14,111 nt of DNA from Nitrosopumilales archaeon (GCA_016176745.1 JACOWO010000129.1:1-14111); one strand, 5' to 3'. Positions 1 through 8,789 are shown, numbered from the stretch's first letter. Notes: a model not told the origin generated them from the letters alone. Made by a program: numbers and translations.

Positions 1-121
1 TTTAGGTGGAATAGTAGCAGAAAATAAAATAGGCACAAAAGAACTTGATTTAACTTTTGAAGAATTATTGCGAACTCACGAAGATGAGATTAAAAATACC
101 ATTCTGGAGAAAATACTATAA
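1..121 (+). CDS. atpE: A-type ATP synthase subunit E, C-terminal end (partial)
   Basis: This is the last 39 codons of a gene that begins before the window. Read from base 2, the frame stays open to a TAA at 119-121. The peptide contains GGIVAENKIGTKELDLTFEE and then a charged helix ending in LEKIL. Subunit E of archaeal and vacuolar ATPases ends in the same way: a GG(I/V) strand, a short turn with an asparagine, a 'TFEE/RL' stretch and a final helix. E forms the peripheral stalk with subunit H and holds the catalytic head still while the rotor turns. The stop codon shares its last base with the ATG of the next gene (TAATG), as expected for a tightly coupled operon. The assignment also rests on subunits C, F, A and B following in order. 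Confidence 0.82.
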   Translation, partial: LGGIVAENKIGTKELDLTFEELLRTHEDEIKNTILEKIL

Positions 122-1185
122 TGGGAACATCACAGTACTCTTCTTCATTTGGCAGACTACAGTCAATTTCGGTAAATTTCCTTTCTAAAGAATTCATACA
201 AAATCTACTTAAGACAAATGACGTCAATGAGATGATCAAAATGTTAGAGTCTACTTGGTATGGGCAAGAGATCAAAAAAGCTGCATCAGTATACCAAGGT
301 TCAGAACTTTTAGAAGTTGCACTGAATCGTCATCTAGTTGAAGTTAATAAAAATCTTTTAGAAGCTACGCCTTTTAGTGGTAAAAATGCTGTACGAGCTT
401 ATCTATCAAAGTGGGACAATTACAATATTGAGCTAATCTTATCTTCAAAGAGCATGGGACGGACAATTACTGAAACCGAATCATTACTAATCTCCAGTCG
501 TAATGTTCCAGCAGGAATCTCTGCTGGAAATATTCCCCATGATGAGATGAAAATTATTCTTGCTGAGTCAGGAGTTGAGGGTGTGGTAAATAAACTTGCA
601 AAGTACGGTTATGGAGTAATACTAATGCAACATCTAGATGCTTACCAAAAGACAGGTGACTTTGCACCAATGATGTCTGCTTTACACTCAGCGTACTACC
701 AAAAATTGCTAGAGTCCTTAAAATTTTTTCAAGGTGATGAAGGTATTATTAGGGAATTAATTAGAACGGAGATAGATAAGAAAAATATCCTAAGCCTTTT
801 GAAGGCAAAAGAATCGGATTTGGATAAAGAAATGGTCGGGAGGCATCTTGTAGAGGGAGGAAATATTTCCACAAAGGAATTACTGGAGATATACGGAGTA
901 AAAAATGTTACAGAAATTATTGGAAGAATAGAAGCTCGCTTTAAGCTAGCAAAAGCCTTAGAACAGTACAAGACTACAAATAGTTTGATTGATTTTGAAA
1001 TAGCTATTGCTAAATTCATCAACACAACATACGTAAACAAACTGAAAAATATAGCACTGTCTATTGGAACAATTTTCTACTTTATCTTTAATGCAGAAAA
1101 TGAGCATGAAAATCTTAAAAGAATAACATATGGAAAACGCTACAATCTTTCAAATGAACGAATAAGTTCGATGTTGCTGATATGA
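121..1185 (+). CDS. atpC: A-type ATP synthase subunit C
   Basis: This 354-residue protein has the usual length of archaeal subunit C (AC39/subunit d family), the funnel-shaped socket that joins the central stalk to the membrane c-ring. It is almost entirely helical. Its N-terminus shows the family pattern of a short tyrosine/serine stretch, a helix, then LESTWYG near residues 43-49. Further repeats of the three-fold family pattern follow, including TPFSGKNAVRAYL near residues 82-94 and helical segments to the C-terminus. It starts one base inside the stop of subunit E, with a GGAGA ribosome site at 106-110, ten bases before the ATG. Its stop overlaps the start of subunit F by four bases (ATGA). 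Family members vary widely in sequence, so position between E and F carries much of the weight. Confidence 0.9.
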   Translation: MGTSQYSSSFGRLQSISVNFLSKEFIQNLLKTNDVNEMIKMLESTWYGQEIKKAASVYQGSELLEVALNRHLVEVNKNLLEATPFSGKNAVRAYLSKWDNYNIELILSSKSMGRTITETESLLISSRNVPAGISAGNIPHDEMKIILAESGVEGVVNKLAKYGYGVILMQHLDAYQKTGDFAPMMSALHSAYYQKLLESLKFFQGDEGIIRELIRTEIDKKNILSLLKAKESDLDKEMVGRHLVEGGNISTKELLEIYGVKNVTEIIGRIEARFKLAKALEQYKTTNSLIDFEIAIAKFINTTYVNKLKNIALSIGTIFYFIFNAENEHENLKRITYGKRYNLSNERISSMLLI

Positions 1186-1532
1186 GTGAAAAAATGTATA
1201 AACAAAAAACCGAGACAAGTGGTAGAATAGCAGTAGTAGGAGATCGTGAGCTTGTTATTGGTTATCGACTTAATGGAATCGATGATACCTTTATTGTTAG
1301 TGGTGACGATGCCAACAAAAAAATGCAGGAACTTTATTCTTCCAACGAATTTGGCTTAATTATTGCAAGTGAATCTGTTCGTGGCAAACTACCAGCAAAT
1401 TTCCTCTCACAAGTAGAGTCTTCTATTGAACCTCTGGTGTTATTCATGCCTGCACAAAAAGAAAGCATGCATGAAGAATCACTATCAGCTCTAGCAAAAC
1501 GAGTACTTGGAATAAGTATCAAAATGGATTGA
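1182..1532 (+). CDS. atpF: A-type ATP synthase subunit F
   Basis: This 116-residue protein matches the length and fold pattern of archaeal ATPase subunit F, a small Rossmann-like protein that sits on the rotor with subunit D and tunes ATP hydrolysis. The signature is near the N-terminus: RIAVVGDRELVIGYRLNGID, which fits the family pattern of 'avigD.d.v.GFrL.Gi'. It is followed by a hydrophobic strand (FGLIIASE) and a C-terminal strand ending in PLVLFMPA. The first 13 residues before the core strand are polar and probably flexible. The gene overlaps the end of atpC by four bases and has no clear ribosome site of its own, so it is probably translated by coupling. Seven bases separate it from atpA. 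Confidence 0.92.
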   Translation: MSEKMYKQKTETSGRIAVVGDRELVIGYRLNGIDDTFIVSGDDANKKMQELYSSNEFGLIIASESVRGKLPANFLSQVESSIEPLVLFMPAQKESMHEESLSALAKRVLGISIKMD

Positions 1533-1539
1533 TGTTAAA

Positions 1540-3306
1540 ATGGCAGAAGCTATAGTTTCACGTATCTCTGGGCCGGTTGTTGCAGCAAAGGGCCTAGATG
1601 GTGCGCAGATGTTTGACGTTGTTCGTATTGGAGAATTGGGCCTTGTGGGAGAAATCATTCGTCTAGAAGGGAAAAGTGCTATGATCCAAGTTTACGAGGA
1701 TACTACAGGTCTGAAACCAGGAGAAAAAGTAATCAATACGAAGCGGCCACTTTCAATGCAGCTTGGACCAGGACTCTTAAAATCAATTTATGATGGCATT
1801 CAAAGACCATTAGATATCTTAAGAGAGCAAAGTGGAGACTTTATCAGTAGAGGCAATATCATTCCTGCTCTAGATCAAAAGAAAAAATGGGACTTTGTTC
1901 CAGTCAAGAAAAAAGGTGATCATGTATCACCTGGTGAAATCATTGGCGAAGTTCAAGAGACTCCTCTAATAAAGCACAAAATAATGATTCCTCATAATGT
2001 TAATGGTGAACTAACAGAAATCACTGAAGGAAAATACACTGTAGACGAAAATGTTGCAGCTGTAAAAACAATCAGTACTACGACCTATATTGGTTTATCA
2101 AGTTGGTGGACTGTTCGAACACCAAGACCCGTTGCTAGGAAGCTACCACCAGATGAACCATTGCTTACCGGTCAACGTATTCTGGATACTTTTTTTCCAA
2201 TTGCAAAGGGCGGGACTGCTGCAATACCGGGTCCATTCGGAAGCGGAAAAACTGTAACTCAACAACAGCTAGCAAAGTGGGCAGATAGTGAAATTATAGT
2301 CTACGTTGGATGCGGTGAAAGAGGAAACGAAATGTGTGAAGTTCTTTCAACGTTTCCGAAACTAGAAGATCCAAAGACAAAAAGGCCACTGATGGAACGT
2401 ACAATTCTAGTTGCTAACACATCCAATATGCCTGTAGCAGCACGTGAAGCAAGTATCTATACCGGCATCACAATGGGTGAGTATTATCGTGATATGGGAT
2501 ATGGAGTAGCACTGATGGCAGATAGCACATCTAGATGGGCCGAAGCACTCCGAGAAATATCAGGAAGATTAGAAGAAATGCCAGGTGAGGAGGGATATCC
2601 AGCATATCTAGGGAGAAGATTGGCAGAATTTTATGAACGAGGTGGCAAGGCCATAACAATCTCTCCAGATAAACGGGTAGGTTCTCTATCTATAGTGGGA
2701 GCAGTTTCTCCACCAGGTGGAGACTTTTCAGAACCAGTATCACAAAACACGTTAAGGGTCACACGTGTATTCTGGGCACTGGATGCAAGTTTAGCTTCTA
2801 GAAGACATTTCCCATCTATCAATTGGTTGACAAGTTATTCTCTATATGCTGATGATCTGTCAGATTGGTACAAAGATAATGTATCCAAAGAATGGACTAC
2901 CCAAAGGATTGAAGCACTGGAAATTTTACAAAAAGAAGCTGAATTACAAGAAATTGTTCAGCTAGTTGGGTATGATGCATTGCCAGAACCCGAAAAGGGT
3001 ATTTTGGATACTTCTCGCTCTATTAGGGAAGACTATCTTCAGCAAAGTGCTTATGATGCAGTTGATACCTATACGTCAATTAAAAAACAACACATGATGC
3101 TTTCTGTCATTTTAGAATTTGGTAGAATGGAAGCCAACGCAATAAAGAAGGGAGTTTCATCCTCAAAAATAAGTGCGCTTGAGGCAAGGAAAATGTTATC
3201 AAAAATAAAATGGACCAAAGAAGATCAAGTAGAACAGCTAGTGAGTGAAATTAGGACCAACATGAAACAACAGTTTGATAACCTGTTAAAGGAGGCATCT
3301 GAATAA
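1540..3306 (+). CDS. atpA: A-type ATP synthase catalytic subunit A
   Basis: This is the catalytic subunit of the membrane ATP synthase, which makes ATP from ADP and phosphate using the ion gradient built by respiration on ammonia. At 588 residues it has full family length. An N-terminal beta-barrel comes first, then the A-type 'non-homologous region' (about residues 110-200, including PGEIIGEV and ENVAAVKT), which separates it from F-type beta subunits. The nucleotide-binding domain carries the intact P-loop GPFGSGKT at 231-238 with Lys237. The GERGNEM motif at 259-265 provides the catalytic glutamate Glu260. DSTSRWAEALREISGRLEEM is the conserved alpha/beta signature. Some archaeal atpA genes carry inteins at the P-loop, but this one is uninterrupted. 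The stop codon directly abuts the ATG of atpB. Confidence 0.99.
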   Translation: MAEAIVSRISGPVVAAKGLDGAQMFDVVRIGELGLVGEIIRLEGKSAMIQVYEDTTGLKPGEKVINTKRPLSMQLGPGLLKSIYDGIQRPLDILREQSGDFISRGNIIPALDQKKKWDFVPVKKKGDHVSPGEIIGEVQETPLIKHKIMIPHNVNGELTEITEGKYTVDENVAAVKTISTTTYIGLSSWWTVRTPRPVARKLPPDEPLLTGQRILDTFFPIAKGGTAAIPGPFGSGKTVTQQQLAKWADSEIIVYVGCGERGNEMCEVLSTFPKLEDPKTKRPLMERTILVANTSNMPVAAREASIYTGITMGEYYRDMGYGVALMADSTSRWAEALREISGRLEEMPGEEGYPAYLGRRLAEFYERGGKAITISPDKRVGSLSIVGAVSPPGGDFSEPVSQNTLRVTRVFWALDASLASRRHFPSINWLTSYSLYADDLSDWYKDNVSKEWTTQRIEALEILQKEAELQEIVQLVGYDALPEPEKGILDTSRSIREDYLQQSAYDAVDTYTSIKKQHMMLSVILEFGRMEANAIKKGVSSSKISALEARKMLSKIKWTKEDQVEQLVSEIRTNMKQQFDNLLKEASE

Positions 3307-4722
3307 ATGTCTGGAATATCGTATAAGACACTTTCAAAGATTGCTGGGCCACTGATATTTGTGGAAGGGATAGATAACGCAGCCTATGGAGAAATGGTTG
3401 AGATAAAACTTGTCAACGGAGATAGACGTCAGGGACAGGTTCTCGATACACGACAGGGTTTAGCAGTTGTTCAAGTTTTTGGTTCTACACTTGGATTGAC
3501 CACCGAAGGAACTTCAACAAAGTTTCTTGGTGAGACTGCAACATTGTCCGTCTCTGATGAAATGCTTGGGAGAGTGTTTGATGGACTTGGAAATCCTAAA
3601 GATAATGGTCCAAAAATTGTATCGAAACAAAAGTATGATCTTGTAGGTTCTGGAATCAATCCATACTCTAGAGAAGAACCATCCGAATTTATCCAAACAG
3701 GAATGTCAAATATTGATGCAATGAATACGCTGGTAAGAGGTCAGAAACTGCCTATTTTCTCAGGTTCTGGCCTTCCACATAATTTGCTTGCATCACAAAT
3801 TTCCAGACAGGCAAAAGTTCTTGGAGGATCAGAAAGCTTCTCTGTTGTATTTGCTGCGATTGGTATTACCAGTGAGGAGGCTAACTTTTTTATAAAACAA
3901 TTTGAAGAAAGCGGAGCACTCGATAGAACAGTTTTGTTTTTGAACTTATCATCGGATCCTTCAATGGAACGTATACTCACACCTAGACTTGCCTTAACAA
4001 CCGCAGAATTTCTTGCCTATGAACGCGAAATGCATGTTCTAGTAATATTAACTGACATGACAAATTATTGTGAAGCATTAAGAGAAATTTCTGCTGCTCG
4101 TGAAGAAGTGCCAGGACGAAGAGGATACCCAGGTTACATGTACACAGACTTGTCTTCAATTTATGAACGTGCTGGAAGGATAAAGGGTAGAAACGGTTCA
4201 GTAACACAACTTCCTATTCTTACGATGCCTGCGGATGATATTACACATCCAATCCCGGATCTTACAGGCTACATTACGGAAGGACAGATTGTAATGAGTA
4301 GAGAATTACACAGAGCGAATATTCAACCGCCTGTTGACGTTCTAACTAGTCTTTCACGTTTAATGAATCAAGGAATTGGAAAAGGACGTACAAGGGAAGA
4401 TCATCGAAGCCTAGCAGACCAACTTTATTCAACATATGCACAAGGTAAAGATGCAAGAGCATTAACAGCTATAGTAGGAGAAGAAGCATTAAGTGACCTA
4501 GATAGAAAATTCCTTAAAATCGCTAATGCATTTGAGAAAAAGTTTGTAAATCAAGGTCTGGATGAGAATCGTGACATTGAAAAAACTTTAGACCTTGGTT
4601 GGGAGCTGCTTAGCGGTCTTTCAGAAGCAGAAATGACTCGTATCAAACCAGAATTCATAGCAAAATATGCAAAGACTAACACGCAGGGGTGGAAAAAAAG
4701 CCACGATGTAAAAGGTGACTAG
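3307..4722 (+). CDS. atpB: A-type ATP synthase regulatory subunit B
   Basis: This is the non-catalytic nucleotide-site subunit that alternates with subunit A in the A3B3 head. At 471 residues it matches the family. Where subunit A has a P-loop, this protein has [11 protein letters not shown] (149-159), the typical degenerate form without the GKT lysine. The conserved [16 protein letters not shown] and [19 protein letters not shown] stretches follow, then [20 protein letters not shown], all diagnostic of V/A-type B subunits. A strong ribosome site GGAGG lies at 3291-3295 inside the end of atpA, 11 bases before the ATG, so B can be initiated independently to match A. Two bases separate its stop from the GTG of atpD. 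Nothing in the protein is out of the ordinary. Confidence 0.99.
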   Translation: MSGISYKTLSKIAGPLIFVEGIDNAAYGEMVEIKLVNGDRRQGQVLDTRQGLAVVQVFGSTLGLTTEGTSTKFLGETATLSVSDEMLGRVFDGLGNPKDNGPKIVSKQKYDLVGSGINPYSREEPSEFIQTGMSNIDAMNTLVRGQKLPIFSGSGLPHNLLASQISRQAKVLGGSESFSVVFAAIGITSEEANFFIKQFEESGALDRTVLFLNLSSDPSMERILTPRLALTTAEFLAYEREMHVLVILTDMTNYCEALREISAAREEVPGRRGYPGYMYTDLSSIYERAGRIKGRNGSVTQLPILTMPADDITHPIPDLTGYITEGQIVMSRELHRANIQPPVDVLTSLSRLMNQGIGKGRTREDHRSLADQLYSTYAQGKDARALTAIVGEEALSDLDRKFLKIANAFEKKFVNQGLDENRDIEKTLDLGWELLSGLSEAEMTRIKPEFIAKYAKTNTQGWKKSHDVKGD

Positions 4723-4724
4723 AC

Positions 4725-5387
4725 GTGGCTGTAGGTGCTGATATACGTCCAACACGCCTTGAATACATACGTGCCAAACGACGTATTCGTATAGCACAAA
4801 AAGGACTAAAACTATTAAAGCTAAAACGTCAAGCGTTGATTCTTGAATTTTTCGATATTAGTAAAACTTCTGCTAGATTGAGGGGTGAATTACAATCCGA
4901 ATTGATCAAGGGTTATCAAAGTATCAGAATGGCAGAGATGCTGGATGGTGAAATGCGACTCGAAAACGAGGCGATGAAAATCCCGCACCTAAAAAAGTTA
5001 CAGATATTGCCAAAAAATGTAATGGGAGTTCGCATTCCAAAATTGGAAGGTGGGAACAGAGAACAAGCTATTACAGAATATTTATTGGAACTTCCTATCT
5101 CTATAAGCGAGGCAATCAAGACATTCCAAGAGCTTCATAAAATAGTTTTAGATGTTGCAGAAAAAGAAACCACTTTACGAAAACTTCTCTATGAGATAGA
5201 AAAGACAAAACGTAAAGCCAATGCAATAGAGAACGTTTTCATTCCGAATCTAGGAGCTGCTGTAAAATTCATTATGTTTAGACTAGATGAAATTGAGCGA
5301 GATACATTCGCTATGTTAAAGACTGTAAAAAGAAAGATGGGTGAGAGAGAGCAAGAAAAAACAGAGGTGGCAGTTATTGCAGGATAA
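4725..5387 (+). CDS. atpD: A-type ATP synthase subunit D (central stalk)
   Basis: Subunit D is the coiled-coil rotor axle inside the A3B3 head. This 220-residue protein begins with the family signature: a short segment then IRPTRLEYIRAKRRIRIAQK and a lysine/leucine-rich helix (GLKLLKLKRQALILEF). It ends with the matching C-terminal helix containing RKANAIENVFIPNL, which forms the second strand of the coiled coil. The start is GTG at 4725, two bases after the atpB stop, preceded by AAAGGTGAC (4711-4719), a partial ribosome site. The C-terminal tail after residue about 200 (KMGEREQEKTEVAV) is highly charged. Codons near the 3' end double as the ribosome site and start of the small downstream open frame at 5377. 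Confidence 0.96.
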   Translation: MAVGADIRPTRLEYIRAKRRIRIAQKGLKLLKLKRQALILEFFDISKTSARLRGELQSELIKGYQSIRMAEMLDGEMRLENEAMKIPHLKKLQILPKNVMGVRIPKLEGGNREQAITEYLLELPISISEAIKTFQELHKIVLDVAEKETTLRKLLYEIEKTKRKANAIENVFIPNLGAAVKFIMFRLDEIERDTFAMLKTVKRKMGEREQEKTEVAVIAG

Positions 5388-5505
5388 TTTTGCAAACCCA
5401 CAACACAGGAAATTTTATTTTATAAGAAGAGCATTTAAGATCGGTAACATTGTTATCGCTATAGCTGTAACATTGTTTCTAGCCAAACATTTCTTAGGTA
5501 TATAG
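5377..5505 (+). CDS. 42-residue single-span membrane protein within the ATPase operon
   Basis: A short frame fills the otherwise unexplained 120-base gap between atpD and the next stalk gene. It starts at TTG 5377, seven bases after a strong ribosome site GAGGTG (5364-5369), overlaps the end of atpD by 11 bases, and stops at TAG 5503-5505, two bases before the next ATG. The product begins MQDNFANPQHRKF, continues with a basic stretch (FIRRAFK, residues 15-21), then a hydrophobic helix IGNIVIAIAVTLFLA (22-36) and a short KHFLGI tail. Positive charges before the helix predict an N-inside single span. The first half is polar. I do not recognise a family. Its position between rotor and stalk genes suggests a membrane accessory or assembly factor of the ATP synthase, but that is inference from context only. 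Confidence 0.72.
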   Translation: MQDNFANPQHRKFYFIRRAFKIGNIVIAIAVTLFLAKHFLGI

Positions 5506-5507
5506 CC

Positions 5508-5837
5508 ATGTCAGATACACAAGAAGAATACATTCACTCGCTTAAAAAAATCAAACAAGCCGAGGAGAAGACAAGGACAGAAATTGAAAATCATAGAAAA
5601 AAAATTGATGAGGAGATTAAGAACTTACAAGCTGACATGGAAAAAGCAATAACAAAATCAAAAATGGAGGGCGAAAAACTCGTAGAATCAAGTATTGGGC
5701 AAGCTAGACAGAAGGCTACAACGGAAACGAAAAAGATCATAGAAGACGCAAAAGATAAAGCAAAAAACATAACAACACAGGTAAATACACAGACCACACA
5801 AGAAATAATCGATATTTTGCTAAAGGATATGGATTAA
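5508..5837 (+). CDS. atpH: A-type ATP synthase peripheral stalk subunit H
   Basis: This 109-residue, highly charged protein is helical almost throughout and rich in Lys, Glu and Ala with hydrophobic positions spaced as in coiled coils (for example EEKTRTEIENHRKKIDEEI and KKIIEDAKDKAKNITTQ). Length, composition and lack of any membrane span fit subunit H/G of archaeal ATPases, the partner of E in the peripheral stalk. The C-terminal IIDILLKDMD helix resembles the part that contacts E. The start at 5508 follows AGGT (5495-5498) and a two-base gap after the small membrane gene. The stop shares its last base with the start of subunit I. Sequence conservation in this family is low, so the call relies on composition plus the I gene next to it. 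Confidence 0.85.
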   Translation: MSDTQEEYIHSLKKIKQAEEKTRTEIENHRKKIDEEIKNLQADMEKAITKSKMEGEKLVESSIGQARQKATTETKKIIEDAKDKAKNITTQVNTQTTQEIIDILLKDMD

Positions 5838-7909
5838 TGATACTAAAACCAGTTCCAATGGCACGTATAGCCGTGCTTGGACTGAGAAAATACAGGCAAG
5901 CTGTTGTATCTATTTTACATGACCTAGAAGTTGTACAACTAGAGTCATTGTCTAAAGATGTTGCTGCACTACTAAAGAGCGAACGTGATATTGAGTCGTC
6001 TAGACAGGTTTCAGATGAACTTCTGCGAATTAGAGCATTAAGGACCGTACTTCCGTCCATGCCAGTTACCCAATGTCAGCGTTTTACATCAATGAAAGAT
6101 CTCATGCACGCTACCAAATCAATTGATGTCTACAGTGAAGTTGCCTCTCTAGAAAAACAAAAGGAAAGCCTTCTTACCGAAATAAAAGGGGCAGAAAACA
6201 ATATCAAACTCATTGAGGAATATTCATTTTTTCCTGAAGACTTGGATGTTCTTCAGTTATCATCTGCTAATTCTTACTTTGGTCGTATCCCGTCTGAAAA
6301 ATTTCCAGACTTTAAGAAGGCTATAGAAGCACACCGGCAAGACGTTTTTCTATATTCTAAAGAAGAGAAAAAAATCACTTACCTAGTTCTTGTTGTTTTT
6401 TCCAGTTTTCCGCCTCAAGCCTTTGCTACTTTAATTCAGTCACACGATGTAAAAATTGAGTCGGTACCAAAACTGAGCGGAAGACCAAACGAAATAATAA
6501 AAAGCCAAAAAAATATCCTGGATGATCTTTCTCAGAAACTAGAGCAGATTGATCAACAACTTACAGAAATTTCTAAAAAACATTTTAAAAATATAGTTTG
6601 TGTGGAAGAACAACTTGAAATAGAAAACAAAAAACAAGAAGTCATTGGTAATTTGGGAGTAACTGATAATGCCTTTGCTTTAGAAGGATGGATCCCAAAA
6701 CCAAAGCTTGAAGAGGTAAAGGCTACTTTACAAAAACATAGCACTGGAACTACAATTTATGAATTAGAAACGGAGGAAAAGCCCCCCACTCTGTTTAATA
6801 ACCCAAAGAGGTTTAGATTGTTCGAGGCTTTCATAAGATTCTATTCGCTGCCATCTGGCAAAGAATTTGATCCCACAATGATTTTCGCTTTGATCTTCCC
6901 AGTATTTTATGGATTAATGGTTGCTGATACTGGTTATGGTTTAGTAATACTTCTTGTTTGTTTGTGGGTGATTAGACGTGTTGAGGGAGGAAAACGTAAT
7001 CTAAACATCATGCCAAGGCAACTGCGAAGTTTTGCAATGTTGATATTGAAAAAAAGACAGATGGTAAAACTATCAAAAGCAATGATTCCTGGCTGTATTA
7101 TTGCTATAATTTTGGGATTTATCTTCGACTTGCATTTTGGATTCCATGCTAATGGTTACCTTTTTGATTACCTACGCAGTGTTGGAGTTACTGGCCTCCC
7201 TGAACCAGGTGAGCTCTTAAATCGACCTGCACAAGCGTTTCTAGATCCAATTCATGATGCAGGAACACTTTTGCTAATATCTGGATATGTTGGCATCGGA
7301 ATGGTATCATTTGGTCTAATTCTAGGTATAATGAACTCTCTTAGAGAAGGAAACAAACGAGAGACTATTGGAAAAATTGGCTGGCTAGCATTTGGTTGGG
7401 GAATTGTCCTTATTGGACTAGGCATCATCCATGACGAAGCCCTCAATCCGATGAATCCGCACTTTATTTCAAACAACCCAGCAGGACTACTCTACTTTGG
7501 ATTACTTTTTGGAGGAATTGGATTAATGTTCGTTGGAGAAGGTGTGAGAGCCATGATGGAATTGGCATCTATAGTAAGTCACATACTTTCCTATACTAGG
7601 CTGGTTGGAATTTTGCTAGCATCAGTCATACTTGCACATACCATAGATTACATTTTCTTAAAAGCACTAAACATTTCAATTCCATTTATCATTCTTGGCA
7701 CGTTGATATTGTTTGTGGGACATTTATTCAATATAATAATTGGAGTATTCGAACCCGGCATTCAAGGTGCTAGATTAATTTACGTAGAATTCTTTTCCAA
7801 ATTTTTCCATGGTAACGGACGAAAATTCGAGCCTTTTGGAACTATACGAAAGTTTACGTATGGTCAATACGATCTAGAGACATTAAAGAAAGAACAAATA
7901 ACTGCTTGA
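5837..7909 (+). CDS. atpI: A-type ATP synthase membrane subunit I (a subunit)
   Basis: Subunit I is the stator part of the ion channel, which passes protons or sodium to the c-ring. It also anchors the peripheral stalks. The 690-residue length is typical. Residues 1 to about 345 are soluble and partly coiled coil (KQKESLLTEIKGAENNIKLI; the ILDDLSQKLEQIDQQL region), forming the cytoplasmic arm. From about residue 348 on there are roughly eight membrane helices, starting with PTMIFALIFPVFYGLMVADT and GYGL, a family hallmark. The essential channel arginine is Arg588 in SHILSYTRLVGILLA, equivalent to the SY.RL motif of other archaeal and vacuolar a subunits. ATG 5837 overlaps the stop of atpH by one base. 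This is the last gene of the operon; the next gene is convergent. Confidence 0.97.
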   Translation: MILKPVPMARIAVLGLRKYRQAVVSILHDLEVVQLESLSKDVAALLKSERDIESSRQVSDELLRIRALRTVLPSMPVTQCQRFTSMKDLMHATKSIDVYSEVASLEKQKESLLTEIKGAENNIKLIEEYSFFPEDLDVLQLSSANSYFGRIPSEKFPDFKKAIEAHRQDVFLYSKEEKKITYLVLVVFSSFPPQAFATLIQSHDVKIESVPKLSGRPNEIIKSQKNILDDLSQKLEQIDQQLTEISKKHFKNIVCVEEQLEIENKKQEVIGNLGVTDNAFALEGWIPKPKLEEVKATLQKHSTGTTIYELETEEKPPTLFNNPKRFRLFEAFIRFYSLPSGKEFDPTMIFALIFPVFYGLMVADTGYGLVILLVCLWVIRRVEGGKRNLNIMPRQLRSFAMLILKKRQMVKLSKAMIPGCIIAIILGFIFDLHFGFHANGYLFDYLRSVGVTGLPEPGELLNRPAQAFLDPIHDAGTLLLISGYVGIGMVSFGLILGIMNSLREGNKRETIGKIGWLAFGWGIVLIGLGIIHDEALNPMNPHFISNNPAGLLYFGLLFGGIGLMFVGEGVRAMMELASIVSHILSYTRLVGILLASVILAHTIDYIFLKALNISIPFIILGTLILFVGHLFNIIIGVFEPGIQGARLIYVEFFSKFFHGNGRKFEPFGTIRKFTYGQYDLETLKKEQITA

Positions 7910-7934
7910 AATAGAAAATAAGCTTCTTGGTAGT

Positions 7935-7963
7935 GTTAGTTTATTCTTTTAACTTACTTTCTT
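7935..7963 (+). terminator. T-rich probable terminator of the ATPase operon
   Basis: Just after the atpI stop the + strand runs T-rich (gtttattctttt, then ttactttctt). Archaeal transcription commonly ends at such oligo-T stretches without a hairpin. The convergent regulator gene ends here, so the site overlaps its last codons. No stable stem was seen. Confidence 0.4.
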
Positions 7964-8741
7964 GAAACACATCAGAGCCATACCAGCAATATCTAAAGTA
8001 ATCAAGACACCATTCATGAAACATAGGATCATTGCTGTAAAACATTTCGCTCAAGTCGGATTCGCCTTTAAGGTCAGCAAACAACACGCATGCCTCCTTT
8101 TCGTTTAAAATAACCATGGTTTCAACCCTGTCTTTCATTTTTCTTTCTACCAGTCCCCCCTCAATTAATTTAGAAAACCCAAGTTTTGATAGGAGTTCCT
8201 TCCTGCCTTTTGGCACAATTGCCGACTTTGAAAATATATAGTGAAACTTTACACCGGTTTTTACTTTTTTTATTAATGGTTCAATAAGATCTAGTGGCAC
8301 TTCGGACAATAGCTCGTAGATGTATTCATCTGCGTTCTTGTAGATAGTCTTCCATTGTTCTAGTACTTTGGCTACACCTTTAACGTGCTGCCCGCTAGCA
8401 AGCTGACCTGCTCTCATCACAAATTTTATTGGAATATCGCCAAAGGTATGATCTTCAAAATACTTCATGTTTTGAGACAGAAATACGATTGATGGTACCT
8501 GTGTACACATTGTTCTGCCAAAAGTTGTCAGCGTATACTTGCCATCATTATCCTTGACAATTAGCTTACTTTCCTCTAATCTTGTAAAATTGCGGTGGAC
8601 CTCTTGCTTTGTTGTATCTAGCTTTTTTGCCATTTCAGTAATTGTGGATTTTTTTTCTAAAAGCTGAAACAATATTTGCAATCTTTGATGGCTTGCAAGC
8701 TCTAGAAAATTTCCTGCTGCTTTTTCATAAAGATCTGTCAT
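7941..8741 (-). CDS. FilR1-type winged-helix transcriptional regulator
   Basis: The 266-residue protein has an N-terminal winged helix-turn-helix (about residues 12-78). LASHQRLQILFQLLE is the first helix. STITEMAKKLDTTKQEVHRN gives the turn and recognition helix, and KLIVKDNDGKYTLTTFG the wing. The C-terminal half (about 125-260) fits the FilR1 domain (formerly DUF1724, COG4742), named after a Methanosaeta filament regulator and common in archaea. The tell-tale end is DPMFHEWCLDYFRYCWYGSD, matching the family 'd..F..Wc.dlF.yyW' pattern. Family members are thought to sense a small ligand through this domain. The gene is convergent with the ATPase operon and 48 bases from the sulfurtransferase gene. 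A TATA-like box about 24 bases upstream suggests a leaderless transcript. Its targets are unknown; ATPase, amt or itself are only guesses. Confidence 0.88.
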   Translation of the reverse strand: MTDLYEKAAGNFLELASHQRLQILFQLLEKKSTITEMAKKLDTTKQEVHRNFTRLEESKLIVKDNDGKYTLTTFGRTMCTQVPSIVFLSQNMKYFEDHTFGDIPIKFVMRAGQLASGQHVKGVAKVLEQWKTIYKNADEYIYELLSEVPLDLIEPLIKKVKTGVKFHYIFSKSAIVPKGRKELLSKLGFSKLIEGGLVERKMKDRVETMVILNEKEACVLFADLKGESDLSEMFYSNDPMFHEWCLDYFRYCWYGSDVFQESKLKE

Positions 8742-8760
8742 GACAAGCTTTGTTCAGTGC

Positions 8761-8769
8761 TTAATTAAA
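8761..8769 (-). promoter_or_regulatory. TATA-like box for the FilR1-type regulator
   Basis: TTTAATTAA on the - strand is centred about 24 bases before the ATG at 8741, preceded by a T run. This spacing puts transcription start at or next to the ATG, and no ribosome site is present, consistent with a leaderless mRNA. The T run can also serve as terminator for the sulfurtransferase gene. Confidence 0.45.
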
Positions 8770-8789
8770 AAATGTAATGTGTTAGTAGA

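Noticed and set aside
2221..2340. Intein in the atpA P-loop, as in some archaea
   Set aside because: The reading GPFGSGKT to GERGNEM is continuous with normal spacing and the protein has normal length.
3471..4207. Four frames opposite atpB
   Set aside because: They are antisense to a highly conserved gene and share no recognisable protein features.
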